Shown in pieces: positions 10,390 through 18,454 of a stretch of 44,502 nt of DNA. The first letter of the stretch is position 1. Each line of letters starts with the position of its first letter. The stretch spans positions 1 through 44,502 of the forward strand of contig JAGRGP010000021.1 of assembly GCA_020445415.1 (NCBI GenBank), written 5' to 3'. The DNA comes from Gammaproteobacteria bacterium (lineage in GTDB: Bacteria > Pseudomonadota > Gammaproteobacteria > Chromatiales > Chromatiaceae). The notes below the pieces were generated by a model that worked only from the letters and a program-made list of their open reading frames with translations, ran no database searches and was not told the origin of the DNA. The position numbers and the translations under genes were made by a program.

Positions 10390-13155
10390 ATGCGTAGTTT
10401 ATGGATGTTGTTAATTGTAGTGATTCTTTCAGGGTGCGACCGCTTTGGGGAGGTTTCGGATGCCGAGTATGTCTCCCGTGCGCAGAACTATCTCGACAAT
10501 GGAGAAATGAGTGCGGCATCGATCGAGTTGAAGAATGCACTGTCACAAAATCCCAATAATCCGCAGGCCCGTTGGCTGTTGGGAAAGCTGTATCTCGATA
10601 TCGGGTATGCGGTCGGTGCCGAGAAGGAACTGGGCAGGGCTCGGGCACTGGGAATGAGTGACCAGGCGGTTTTTCCTTTTCTTGCCAAGGCTCTCCTTGC
10701 CAACAACAAGTACCAGGAGGTTTTGGAGTTAGTGCCGACCGGCTCGTTTTCCGTAAGCGAAAGGGCGGATCTTCTAGCGTCCAGAGGCAGTGCCTACCTG
10801 GAGCTAAAACAAACTGACAAGGCTGAGCAGTCGGTCGAACTTGCGTTAATGACCGATCCCAATACACCCAGTGTCTATGTGGTCAAGGCCGCTATTATGG
10901 CGGCTAAACGGGATGTTGAATCAGCCCGCGAGATGTTGAACAAGGCGCTGGCCATCGACGATCGCTTCGCTCCCGCCTGGATATATCTAGGTGATCTGCA
11001 GGCATTTGAAGGGAAGCTGGATGACGCCCTGAATTCGTATACTCGCGCGATTGAGGCCAAGAAGAGCAATACACCGCTACTGAAACGCGCAATACTGTTG
11101 GTCAAGTTGAAGAAATTTGAGCTGGCTCAAAGTGATATCGATGTTCTCAAGAAACGCTTGGCTAACAACCCCCAAGTCAACTATGCTCAAGCGCTTCTCT
11201 ACCTGGTGCAACTGAAGTACCAGCAGGCCCAAGAACTTTTTGAACAGATTTTGAGCGCCGATCCGAATTTCCAGTCGGCCTACTATTTTCTCGGTGCCAT
11301 CCATTACCAGCAGAATCGCATCGACCAGGCAGCGACAAATTTGTCGCGGTATTACGCGTATCAGCCTAATTTTGCGCCGGTAAGGAAGTTACTGGCTCTG
11401 ATTGCCTTGAAGGAAAAGAACTATCAGCAGGCGCACGAATTGGTCAGCCCGATTTTGGGTGTGATGCCGGATGACGTACTGTCCATGAATATTCTCGCCA
11501 ACGCGCTGCTTGGCCAGGGTAAGGCCGATGAGGCTATCGCGCTCCTTAAGCGTGTGAACGAGATCGAGCCTGATTCCGCTAGTGCCAGGACGCGGCTCGG
11601 TATTGGGCTGTTGAAAAGCGGAGATAGAGAAACCGGCTACGAGATATTGGAGCAGGCGATCAAACTGGCTCCCGAGTTACAGCAGGCCGATATTGCGCTG
11701 ATTCTCAGTTATCTTCAGGACCAACTCTGGGATAAAGCGCTGGGGGTTGCCAAGTCGTTTGCCGACCGGCAACCGGAAAACGCCATTGCGCAAAGTCTTC
11801 TGGGTATCGCCTATTCCTCGAAAAAAATGCTTAGTGAAGCCGAGCAGGCTTTTGAGAAAGCACGCCAGATCGAGCCCGGGGATCCAACCGCTTGTTCCAA
11901 TCTGGCTTCATTCGCGATGCAACGGGGAGATCGGGAACGTGCCAGGGTTCTGTATGGAGAGATTCTGGCTACGCATCACGGACACATGCCCACCATGGTC
12001 AAGCTAGTAGCGCTTGAAGAGGAGCAGGGCAATGTTGATGAGGTGATAGCGATACTCAATCGGGCAATAGACGCTAATCCGCAGCTGGTGCTGCCCAAGG
12101 TACTTCTGGCGCAGACCTATCTGCGCACGGGAAATCCTGATCGAGCCCGAAGTGTACTTGGGGATCTCCTGGGAGAGCATCATGATAATCCTGCGGTACT
12201 CGCGATACAGGGAGAGATTCAGTTGGTGCTCAGGGAGTTCTCTGACGCCAGGCTCACATTGCAGCGACTGACCGTGGCATTGCCAAACAATGCACAGGCC
12301 CATTACTTGCTGGGCCTGGCGTATGCCGGATTGAATGACTTGGAGTCGCTTCAGGCGGAATTGGAAAAGAGCGTTAAGCTAGCACCGGATCTGGTGCTGG
12401 CCCGTCTGGCTTTGACCAAGGCGCTGCTGGCAACCGGACATTCGGAGCAGGCCGCTGAGCAGTTAGCGGTGTTAAAGGAGCAGGCGCCTGAGAACCCTGG
12501 TGTAATCGCGCTCGAGGGTAGTTTGCTGGCGGGCTCCGGCGACGAACAACGAGCACTAGCTACGTTCGAAAAGCTGTTCGAGACCAATCCAAACACATCG
12601 AATCTGGTCTCAGTATCCCGTCTGCAATGGCGTAAGGGAGACAAAGAAAAGTCTATTGCAACCATAAAGCAGTGGATTGAGAAACACCCTGAAGATACCT
12701 CCGCGCGTCTTGAGCTGGCCAACGCCTATTTGGGGCTCCAGCAGAAATCAGAGGCGATAGAACAGTATGAGGCGATCCTATCTTTGTCTGAAAGTAGTTG
12801 GATTGCCTACAATAACTTGGCTTGGAATTTGCGCCATTCCGATCCCAAGCTCGCGCTTGATTACGCAGAAAAGGCATACGAAATCGCACCGACCTCCAAC
12901 GTTGTCCTGGATACCCTGGTGGCGTTACTTCTTGATCAAGGTGAATTGAGGCGGGCGGGACGGCTACTTCTTCCTGGACTTGAGCGGGATCCCGGGAATC
13001 CTTCCCTGGTCTTCCATCAGGCAAAACTTTTTGAAGCGGAGGGTAACCCGGATAGTGCCAGAAAGGTCCTGGAAGCACTGGTCATCGACGGGCAGCCGCT
13101 CCCTAACAGGCCCCAAGTCGAAGAAATGCTGGCACGCTTGAAGGGACAGAAGTAG
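10390..13155 (+). CDS. prsT: PrsT-like TPR lipoprotein of the PEP-CTERM/exosortase type
   Basis: The 921-residue product is a lipoprotein built almost wholly of tetratricopeptide repeats. From the ATG at 10390 (GAGGAG seven bases upstream) it begins with a short signal peptide and the lipobox LSGC, with the lipidated cysteine at residue 16 followed by Asp at +2, the residue that in E. coli favours retention at the inner membrane. More than twenty TPR-like helical pairs follow (for example YVSRAQNYLDNGEMSAASIELKNAL, AAIMAAKRDVESAREMLNKAL). The architecture and opening match TIGR02917, the TPR lipoprotein PrsT found near exosortase XrtA and exopolysaccharide loci. No exosortase, PEP-CTERM protein or polysaccharide gene is visible in this window, so here it is an orphan. 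Role in export or assembly of surface material is known only by association. Confidence 0.85.
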   Translation: MRSLWMLLIVVILSGCDRFGEVSDAEYVSRAQNYLDNGEMSAASIELKNALSQNPNNPQARWLLGKLYLDIGYAVGAEKELGRARALGMSDQAVFPFLAKALLANNKYQEVLELVPTGSFSVSERADLLASRGSAYLELKQTDKAEQSVELALMTDPNTPSVYVVKAAIMAAKRDVESAREMLNKALAIDDRFAPAWIYLGDLQAFEGKLDDALNSYTRAIEAKKSNTPLLKRAILLVKLKKFELAQSDIDVLKKRLANNPQVNYAQALLYLVQLKYQQAQELFEQILSADPNFQSAYYFLGAIHYQQNRIDQAATNLSRYYAYQPNFAPVRKLLALIALKEKNYQQAHELVSPILGVMPDDVLSMNILANALLGQGKADEAIALLKRVNEIEPDSASARTRLGIGLLKSGDRETGYEILEQAIKLAPELQQADIALILSYLQDQLWDKALGVAKSFADRQPENAIAQSLLGIAYSSKKMLSEAEQAFEKARQIEPGDPTACSNLASFAMQRGDRERARVLYGEILATHHGHMPTMVKLVALEEEQGNVDEVIAILNRAIDANPQLVLPKVLLAQTYLRTGNPDRARSVLGDLLGEHHDNPAVLAIQGEIQLVLREFSDARLTLQRLTVALPNNAQAHYLLGLAYAGLNDLESLQAELEKSVKLAPDLVLARLALTKALLATGHSEQAAEQLAVLKEQAPENPGVIALEGSLLAGSGDEQRALATFEKLFETNPNTSNLVSVSRLQWRKGDKEKSIATIKQWIEKHPEDTSARLELANAYLGLQQKSEAIEQYEAILSLSESSWIAYNNLAWNLRHSDPKLALDYAEKAYEIAPTSNVVLDTLVALLLDQGELRRAGRLLLPGLERDPGNPSLVFHQAKLFEAEGNPDSARKVLEALVIDGQPLPNRPQVEEMLARLKGQK

Positions 13156-13278
13156 CTCTCGCCGTGGTGGGCAGGAAACCAATCGACGGCAGGATGTGCG
13201 GAAGATCAGCGGTATGCCGCTCCTTGCTGTCGGTAGCGCCCTTGGTCTTCCTCATACTGGGAACCGTGTTATCACACT

Positions 13279-14139
13279 ATGAACACATTTGATTACAAGC
13301 AGGCATTTTCCAGGAACATTGGCTGGGTAACGACCGAAGAGCAAGCCGTGTTGCAACGGAAACGAGTTGCCATCGGCGGGCTAGGTGGGGTAGGAGGCAG
13401 TCATCTAATCGTATTGGCGAGAATGGGTGTGGGAAATTTCACTATTGCCGACCTGGATGCTTTCGAACTGGCTAATTTCAACCGCCAATACGGTGCGTCA
13501 ATTTCGACCCTGGGGAGGCCAAAGGCTGAGGTGATGGAGAGAACAATCTCCGAGATCAATCCTGAGGCCGATATCAGGACCTTTCCCAACGGTATCACCC
13601 TCGAGAACCTGGATCAGTTTTTGGCGGATGTTGATATCTATGTCGATAGTCTGGATATCTTTGCCTTGGAGATTAGGCGTGCGGTATTCGCCGCATGTTA
13701 TGAAAAGGGGATTCCAACTATCACGGCGGCACCGATGGGCATGGGAACCGCATTTTTGGTTTTTATGCCGGGTAAAATGAGTTTTGAAGAGTACTTCTGT
13801 TTGGACGGGTACGATTTTGAGGATCAGATTATCAAGTTTGTGATCGGTGTGTCGCCGACTGTTATTCAGCGAAAGTATCTGGTGGACAGGAGTTCAGTGA
13901 ATTTTCTGATGAAAAAAGTGCCATCAACCGCAATGGGAATCGAGATCGCGGCAGGTGTTGCCTGCACCAACGTATTAAAAATCTTACTAAAACGAGGCGG
14001 GGTTATTTATGCGCCTTACGGTCTGCATTTTGATGCCTATAAAAACTATCTAAAAAAGACGTGGCGGCCATTTGGTAACGACAATCCCTTGCAGAAGTTT
14101 ATGTTCTGGTATGTCAAGAGACTGCTAGCCAAGAATTAA
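13279..14139 (+). CDS. ThiF/MoeB/E1-like adenylyltransferase family protein
   Basis: The 286-residue product has the nucleotide-binding fold of the ThiF/MoeB/HesA/E1 superfamily, which adenylates the C-terminus of ubiquitin-like or peptide substrates. The glycine-rich loop GGLGGVGG is at residues 33-40, the acidic strand and NRQ motif at D58-D60 and 66-70 (NFNRQ), a conserved lysine in GRPKAEVM, and DSLD in the following strand. The CxxC zinc pairs of MoeB/ThiF and an obvious ThiF-type catalytic cysteine are absent, so it is a minimal E1 domain. No ubiquitin-like or ThiS-like partner gene is next to it; a hotdog-fold gene follows after about 100 bases. Base composition is lower in GC than in the flanking genes, hinting at separate origin. 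Its substrate is unknown. Confidence 0.82.
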   Translation: MNTFDYKQAFSRNIGWVTTEEQAVLQRKRVAIGGLGGVGGSHLIVLARMGVGNFTIADLDAFELANFNRQYGASISTLGRPKAEVMERTISEINPEADIRTFPNGITLENLDQFLADVDIYVDSLDIFALEIRRAVFAACYEKGIPTITAAPMGMGTAFLVFMPGKMSFEEYFCLDGYDFEDQIIKFVIGVSPTVIQRKYLVDRSSVNFLMKKVPSTAMGIEIAAGVACTNVLKILLKRGGVIYAPYGLHFDAYKNYLKKTWRPFGNDNPLQKFMFWYVKRLLAKN

Positions 14140-14232
14140 TCCGTTACAGGCCATTACTGTAGAGTAATTGGAGTCATACTTTGGCTATTGTCGACCGCGA
14201 ATTTGAGGAAGATAGGTTCTAGTAACTATTGG

Positions 14233-15198
14233 ATGGGAATGGCAGCGTATACTCAAATTACGTTGACTCAGACGCATATCGATGCGGCGCGTAATTCAAC
14301 GGATGATTTCAATCCATTTCATGATCCCTATAAATGGCGTCAGATTGCCTCCAACCCTTTTGATAGTCCGATCGCATTAGGTTTTCAGCTTGTGGCCCTT
14401 GCGGCTCACGAGATTGACGTCCGCCGTAGCCGCTCCCAAGAAAATCATTTAGTGCTCAGTCATGGACTGCATTTTTCTAATTACCAGTTTTCTTTCGTTG
14501 ATGTTTGTAAACCTGGCGATCAAATAGGGATCACTATTAAACCAACGATTATCCGCCTCGACTCGACCAAACAAATTTCAAATCGTCTATCTGTACGGGC
14601 TGGCCGTAGATTGCTGTTCATGGGTTACCAGAGAGAGACCGAATTTCCCATGGCGCTGCCAACCTATGATTTTTCTGAGATGGGAGAGTTGCACCGCCAA
14701 ACAGATCGGTCGTTTATAGATGGCGGGCGCTATTTCCTGAAACGCAAATTCATGAACAATAGTAATGCGAAGAATTTTTTGGTTGGTTCTTTGGTTGACC
14801 AGCATTACTATTTCGATGAGCTGGACAACCGTGTGCGCTATCCCCCGATATTTCCCGTTGCGCTAATATCTTGCGCGCTGTTAGAGAAACTGCAGCTGGA
14901 AAATTACGACTTTTTCAATCATCCGATGGTGTACACCAACCACCATTTATCGGTGGATAGGCAATTGGTAGGCAGACTGAGAAGTAACGATCGATTACAT
15001 TTGCTGGTAGAAGGTCCCCAATCGGCGGAGGTAACAGGGGAAGGTGGACTGGGTGGCACCGAGATTCCAAAGATTGCCTATCATTGCTTTGGGCTTGTCG
15101 ATGGTAACCAGGTCCTGTTCCGTGCCAAAGTTCTGATGGCCTTGCTTGAACATGTGATTACCGCGCTCGACGCCAGGTCCAAGAGGCGGGAACCCTGA
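14233..15198 (+). CDS. Double-hotdog (MaoC-like) protein
   Basis: The product (321 residues from the ATG at 14233) looks like two fused hotdog domains. The first carries DDFNPFHDPYKW followed by FDSPIALGFQLVALA, which matches the MaoC/hydratase pattern (D-x4-H with a downstream GF helix). The second starts near YPPIFPVALISCALLEKL and includes YHCFGLVDGNQVLFRAKVLMAL. Such proteins bind or dehydrate acyl-CoA or acyl-ACP. The start is uncertain: a TTG at 14188 extends the frame by 15 codons but has no good ribosome binding site, and an ATG at 14239 is also possible. The gene is AT-rich (22 G+C of 60 bases at 14461-14520) and probably cotranscribed with the ThiF-like gene. Activity and pathway are not deducible. 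Confidence 0.7.
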   Translation: MGMAAYTQITLTQTHIDAARNSTDDFNPFHDPYKWRQIASNPFDSPIALGFQLVALAAHEIDVRRSRSQENHLVLSHGLHFSNYQFSFVDVCKPGDQIGITIKPTIIRLDSTKQISNRLSVRAGRRLLFMGYQRETEFPMALPTYDFSEMGELHRQTDRSFIDGGRYFLKRKFMNNSNAKNFLVGSLVDQHYYFDELDNRVRYPPIFPVALISCALLEKLQLENYDFFNHPMVYTNHHLSVDRQLVGRLRSNDRLHLLVEGPQSAEVTGEGGLGGTEIPKIAYHCFGLVDGNQVLFRAKVLMALLEHVITALDARSKRREP

Positions 15199-15234
15199 AG
15201 CCACTTCCACTTGTTGAGGCCCTGGCGGTATGGG

Positions 15235-15270
15235 GGACCACCCACCCGCATCCTTGCAGGTAGGTGGTCC
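15235..15270. terminator. Hairpin between convergent genes
   Basis: GGACCACC at 15235-15242 pairs with GGTGGTCC at 15263-15270, and the stem extends inward with one mismatch and one further pair around a 16-base loop. It lies between the ends of the + strand hotdog gene and the - strand fumarase gene. There is no T-run, so termination is plausible but not certain. Confidence 0.45.
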
Positions 15271-15376
15271 TGGTGTCACCGATCGCCGGGGGCTTCAGCC
15301 TTCCATCCTTGGTGTGCATCCCTGCCACGAATCCCCATCCTTGGAGTCCCTTAGTGCGGTGACAGGAATAATACTA

Positions 15377-15392
15377 TAATTCCTAGGAATTA
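15377..15392. repeat. 16-base perfect palindrome
   Basis: TAATTCCTAGGAATTA is self-complementary over all 16 bases. It lies in an AT-rich patch 28 bases beyond the stop of the fumarase gene. Without a loop it is a poor hairpin; it could be a protein binding site, or a chance sequence. Confidence 0.4.
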
Positions 15393-15419
15393 AAATCAAT
15401 ATATAACGGAAAGTATTTT

Positions 15420-16943
15420 CTAATGCTTTGTCAGGCCTGTTTGTGCAATCTTTATCCGCCACTCTGCGGGCCCGCTCTTATGCACCGACTCACCCCGACT
15501 ATCTACCGCTACGGTGACCGGCATGTCTTCTATCTCAAACTCGCGGATGGCTTCCATGCCCAGATCCTCAAAGGCCAGAATACGAGCGGAGCGGATCGCT
15601 TTGGAGACCAGATAGGCAGCCCCTCCCACGGCCATCAGATAGACCGCCCCATGTTTCTTGATTGCCTCGAGTGCCACCGGGCCTCGCTCCGCTTTACCCA
15701 CCATCCCGATCAACCCGGTATCCGCTAGCATCATCTCGGTAAATTTGTCCATGCGGGTGGCAGTGGTTGGTCCCGCCGGGCCCACGACTTCACCCGCAAC
15801 GGGATCTACCGGACCAACGTAGTAGATAAAACGGTCATGAAAATCAACACCTTCCGGCAAGGCCTGGCCGCTGGCGAGCAGATCCTGTATTCGTTTGTGA
15901 GCGGCATCCCTTCCTGTCAGCAGCTTACCCGATAGCAGAATCCGGTCACCGGGTTTCCAGCTGGCAATCTGCGCTTTGGTCAAACCATCGAGATTGACCC
16001 GGCGCGCATTAGCACCGGACTCCACTGCGACCTGCGGCCAGTCGTCGATCTTTGGAGGCGTAAATTGAGCTGGACCGCTTCCGTCCAGGGTGAATTCCAG
16101 ATGCCGGGTTGCCGCGCAATTGGGTATGACCGCAACCGGCAGCGAAGCCGCATGAGTAGGAAAGTCGTTGATCTTGACATCCAGGACGGTGGTGAGCCCT
16201 CCTAACCCCTGGGCGCCAATCCCCAAGGCGTTGATCTTTTCAAAGAGTTCTAGCCGTAACCGTTCTGCCGTGGTACGGGGGCCGCGTGCCTTGAGCTCGT
16301 GGATATCGATTGGCTCCATCAGCGCCTCTTTGGCCAGCAGCATGGCCTTCTCCCCAGAGCCACCGATACCGATTCCCAACATGCCCGGTGGACACCAGCC
16401 TGCCCCGAGCGTAGGTATGGTGTCGAGAATCCAGTCCACCAGGCTGGAGGATGGATTAAGCACGGTGAAGCGGGCTTTGTTTTCCGATCCTCCTCCCTTG
16501 GCAGCCAGCCTCACTTCCAAGCCGTCACCCGGGACCACCTGAGTGTGGACCACTGCGGGGGTATTGTCCTCGGTGTTTCTTCGTGTCCCTGCGGGGTCGT
16601 CCACCATGGAAGCCCGCAACACGTTTTCGGGATGGCTATAGGCGCGGCGCACCCCTTCGTTGACCATTTCCTCGATGCTCATCGAGGTTTCCCAACGCAG
16701 ATTCATTCCTATTTTGAGGAATGCCACAACCATTCCGGTGTCTTGACAGATCGGCCGGTGCCCTTCCGCACACATTCGAGAGTTCACCAGGATCTGCCCG
16801 ATGGCATCCTTGGCGGCTGGAGATTCTTCCCGTTTCCATGCTTCGCTCATGGCTTTCACGAAGTCTGCGGGGTGGTAGTAAGAGATGAACTGGAGTCCGT
16901 CGGCAATGCTCTGAATGAGATCTTCCTGTCGAATGGTGGTCAT
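15420..16943 (-). CDS. fumA: Class I fumarate hydratase
   Basis: The 507-residue product is the oxygen-sensitive [4Fe-4S] fumarase, interconverting fumarate and malate in the TCA cycle. The single polypeptide carries both the alpha-like N-terminal and beta-like C-terminal parts. Predicted cluster ligands are C66 (ICQDTGM), C184 (GWCPPGMLGIGIGG) and C276 (PNCAATRH). The C-terminal part has YYVGPVDPVAGEVVGPAGPTTATRMD. Length agrees with the fused family. No strong ribosome binding site precedes the ATG. It lies 249 bases downstream of sucB on the same strand, so it may be read from the sucAB promoter or its own. Confidence 0.95.
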   Translation of the reverse strand: MTTIRQEDLIQSIADGLQFISYYHPADFVKAMSEAWKREESPAAKDAIGQILVNSRMCAEGHRPICQDTGMVVAFLKIGMNLRWETSMSIEEMVNEGVRRAYSHPENVLRASMVDDPAGTRRNTEDNTPAVVHTQVVPGDGLEVRLAAKGGGSENKARFTVLNPSSSLVDWILDTIPTLGAGWCPPGMLGIGIGGSGEKAMLLAKEALMEPIDIHELKARGPRTTAERLRLELFEKINALGIGAQGLGGLTTVLDVKINDFPTHAASLPVAVIPNCAATRHLEFTLDGSGPAQFTPPKIDDWPQVAVESGANARRVNLDGLTKAQIASWKPGDRILLSGKLLTGRDAAHKRIQDLLASGQALPEGVDFHDRFIYYVGPVDPVAGEVVGPAGPTTATRMDKFTEMMLADTGLIGMVGKAERGPVALEAIKKHGAVYLMAVGGAAYLVSKAIRSARILAFEDLGMEAIREFEIEDMPVTVAVDSRGESVHKSGPAEWRIKIAQTGLTKH

Positions 16944-17191
16944 CGCTGTGTCCGTCTGTGAATTGGGGTATGTAAATTAATGCGCCGACCGGTAGTGCGG
17001 TTGGTACATTTGGCCTGTTGCGTTTGCGGCCTTCTATCATAGCTCACTCATGGCCATCTGCGAGGCACGATGTTCACGGACCGCAGACTGCCAGTCTACA
17101 CAAGCGCTTTTATCAGGGCTTCAGCCGGGTAAGCTAAGCTCGCTCGAAGGTAGCCACGCAGGGCTCACGACCGGTCACAACAGCCTGAGTT

Positions 17192-18454
17192 CTAGATTTG
17201 CAGCAACAAGCGAGAGGGGTCTTCTAACATGTTTTTGATGGTAACCAAAAACTGCACTGCCTCACGGCCATCGATAATACGGTGATCATAGGACAGCGCG
17301 AGGTACATCATCGGCCTGATCACAATCTCCCCATTTTCAACCACCGGCCGCTGTTGGATATTGTGCATCCCCAGGATAGCGCTTTGGGGTGGATTCAAGA
17401 TTGGAGTGGAAAGCATTGAACCGTACACTCCGCCATTAGAGATGGTAAAGGTCCCGCCGGTTAGCTCCTCGAAACTCAGGTTGCCCTCATTGGCTTTTTT
17501 TCCAAAATCCCGCACGGCCTTCTCCAGTTCGCCAAACCCGAGTTGGTCTGCATCCCTTAGGATGGGAACCACCAGCCCCCGGGGCGAGCCGACGGCAATA
17601 CCGATATCGTAGTAACCGTGATAGACGATATCCTTTCCATCGACTGATGCGTTGACTACCGGAAAGGTCTTCAATGCCTCTACCGCGGCCTTTATGAAAA
17701 ACGACATGAAGCCCAGCCGAACTTCGTGCTCTTTTTCGAATTGCTCCCGGTATCTGGCCCGCAGGTCGTTGACGGCCTTTAGATTAACCTCATTGAAGGT
17801 GGTTAATATCGCGGCATTCTGCTGCGCCTCGAGCAGTCGTTCGGCAATTCTCGCCCGCAGGCGGGTCATTGGCACCCGTTGTTCGGGCCGTTCTCCGGTC
17901 ATCGTGCTTTGGGTAATGTCATGCTCAGGCGGCATCACTGCCGTAAAGTCTTTGTCTTCATCTGCATGGGTTTCCAGCCCATCAACATAGGCCGTGACAT
18001 CCGACTTGAGGATACGGCCATCCTTGCCGCTTCCGGTAATCTTTCGGGGATCGAGGCCCATCTCCTTCACCAGGCGGCGTACCGCGGGAGTAAGCACCGG
18101 TTCTCCATCGTCGCCTGCGGTAGGTATGTCTGCTTGTTTGGGAGGCTCCAGATTTCCTTCACCCGCGGGTTTAGTAACCGCAGCGGCAGGAGACTCCATC
18201 TTTTGGGCTGGCACGCCGTCGGTCTCGATAACACAAAGCAGATCCCCGGCCTGGACCGTATCTCCCACTCCGGCGGTTTGCTGGCCAACCACGCCATCGA
18301 TGGTAGCGGGAACCTCAAGAACCACCTTGTCCGTTTCCAGGTCAACCAGATTTTCGTCCCGGCGTATCGGATCCCCCGGCTTTTTATGCCAAGCAAGCAC
18401 CGTGGCATCGGCTACAGATTCTGGCAGGGCTGGAACGTTAACTGGTGTACTCAT
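17192..18454 (-). CDS. sucB: 2-oxoglutarate dehydrogenase E2, dihydrolipoamide succinyltransferase
   Basis: The 420-residue E2 core protein of the 2-oxoglutarate dehydrogenase complex transfers succinyl groups to CoA. The N-terminal lipoyl domain has its modified lysine at K43 ([11 protein letters not shown]). A flexible linker and the E3/E1 peripheral-subunit-binding domain follow ([28 protein letters not shown]). The C-terminal catalytic domain ends with H391 and D395 ([14 protein letters not shown]). The start overlaps the sucA stop by one base (TAATG), indicating tight coupling. The E3 gene lpd is not adjacent. Confidence 0.96.
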   Translation of the reverse strand: MSTPVNVPALPESVADATVLAWHKKPGDPIRRDENLVDLETDKVVLEVPATIDGVVGQQTAGVGDTVQAGDLLCVIETDGVPAQKMESPAAAVTKPAGEGNLEPPKQADIPTAGDDGEPVLTPAVRRLVKEMGLDPRKITGSGKDGRILKSDVTAYVDGLETHADEDKDFTAVMPPEHDITQSTMTGERPEQRVPMTRLRARIAERLLEAQQNAAILTTFNEVNLKAVNDLRARYREQFEKEHEVRLGFMSFFIKAAVEALKTFPVVNASVDGKDIVYHGYYDIGIAVGSPRGLVVPILRDADQLGFGELEKAVRDFGKKANEGNLSFEELTGGTFTISNGGVYGSMLSTPILNPPQSAILGMHNIQQRPVVENGEIVIRPMMYLALSYDHRIIDGREAVQFLVTIKNMLEDPSRLLLQI

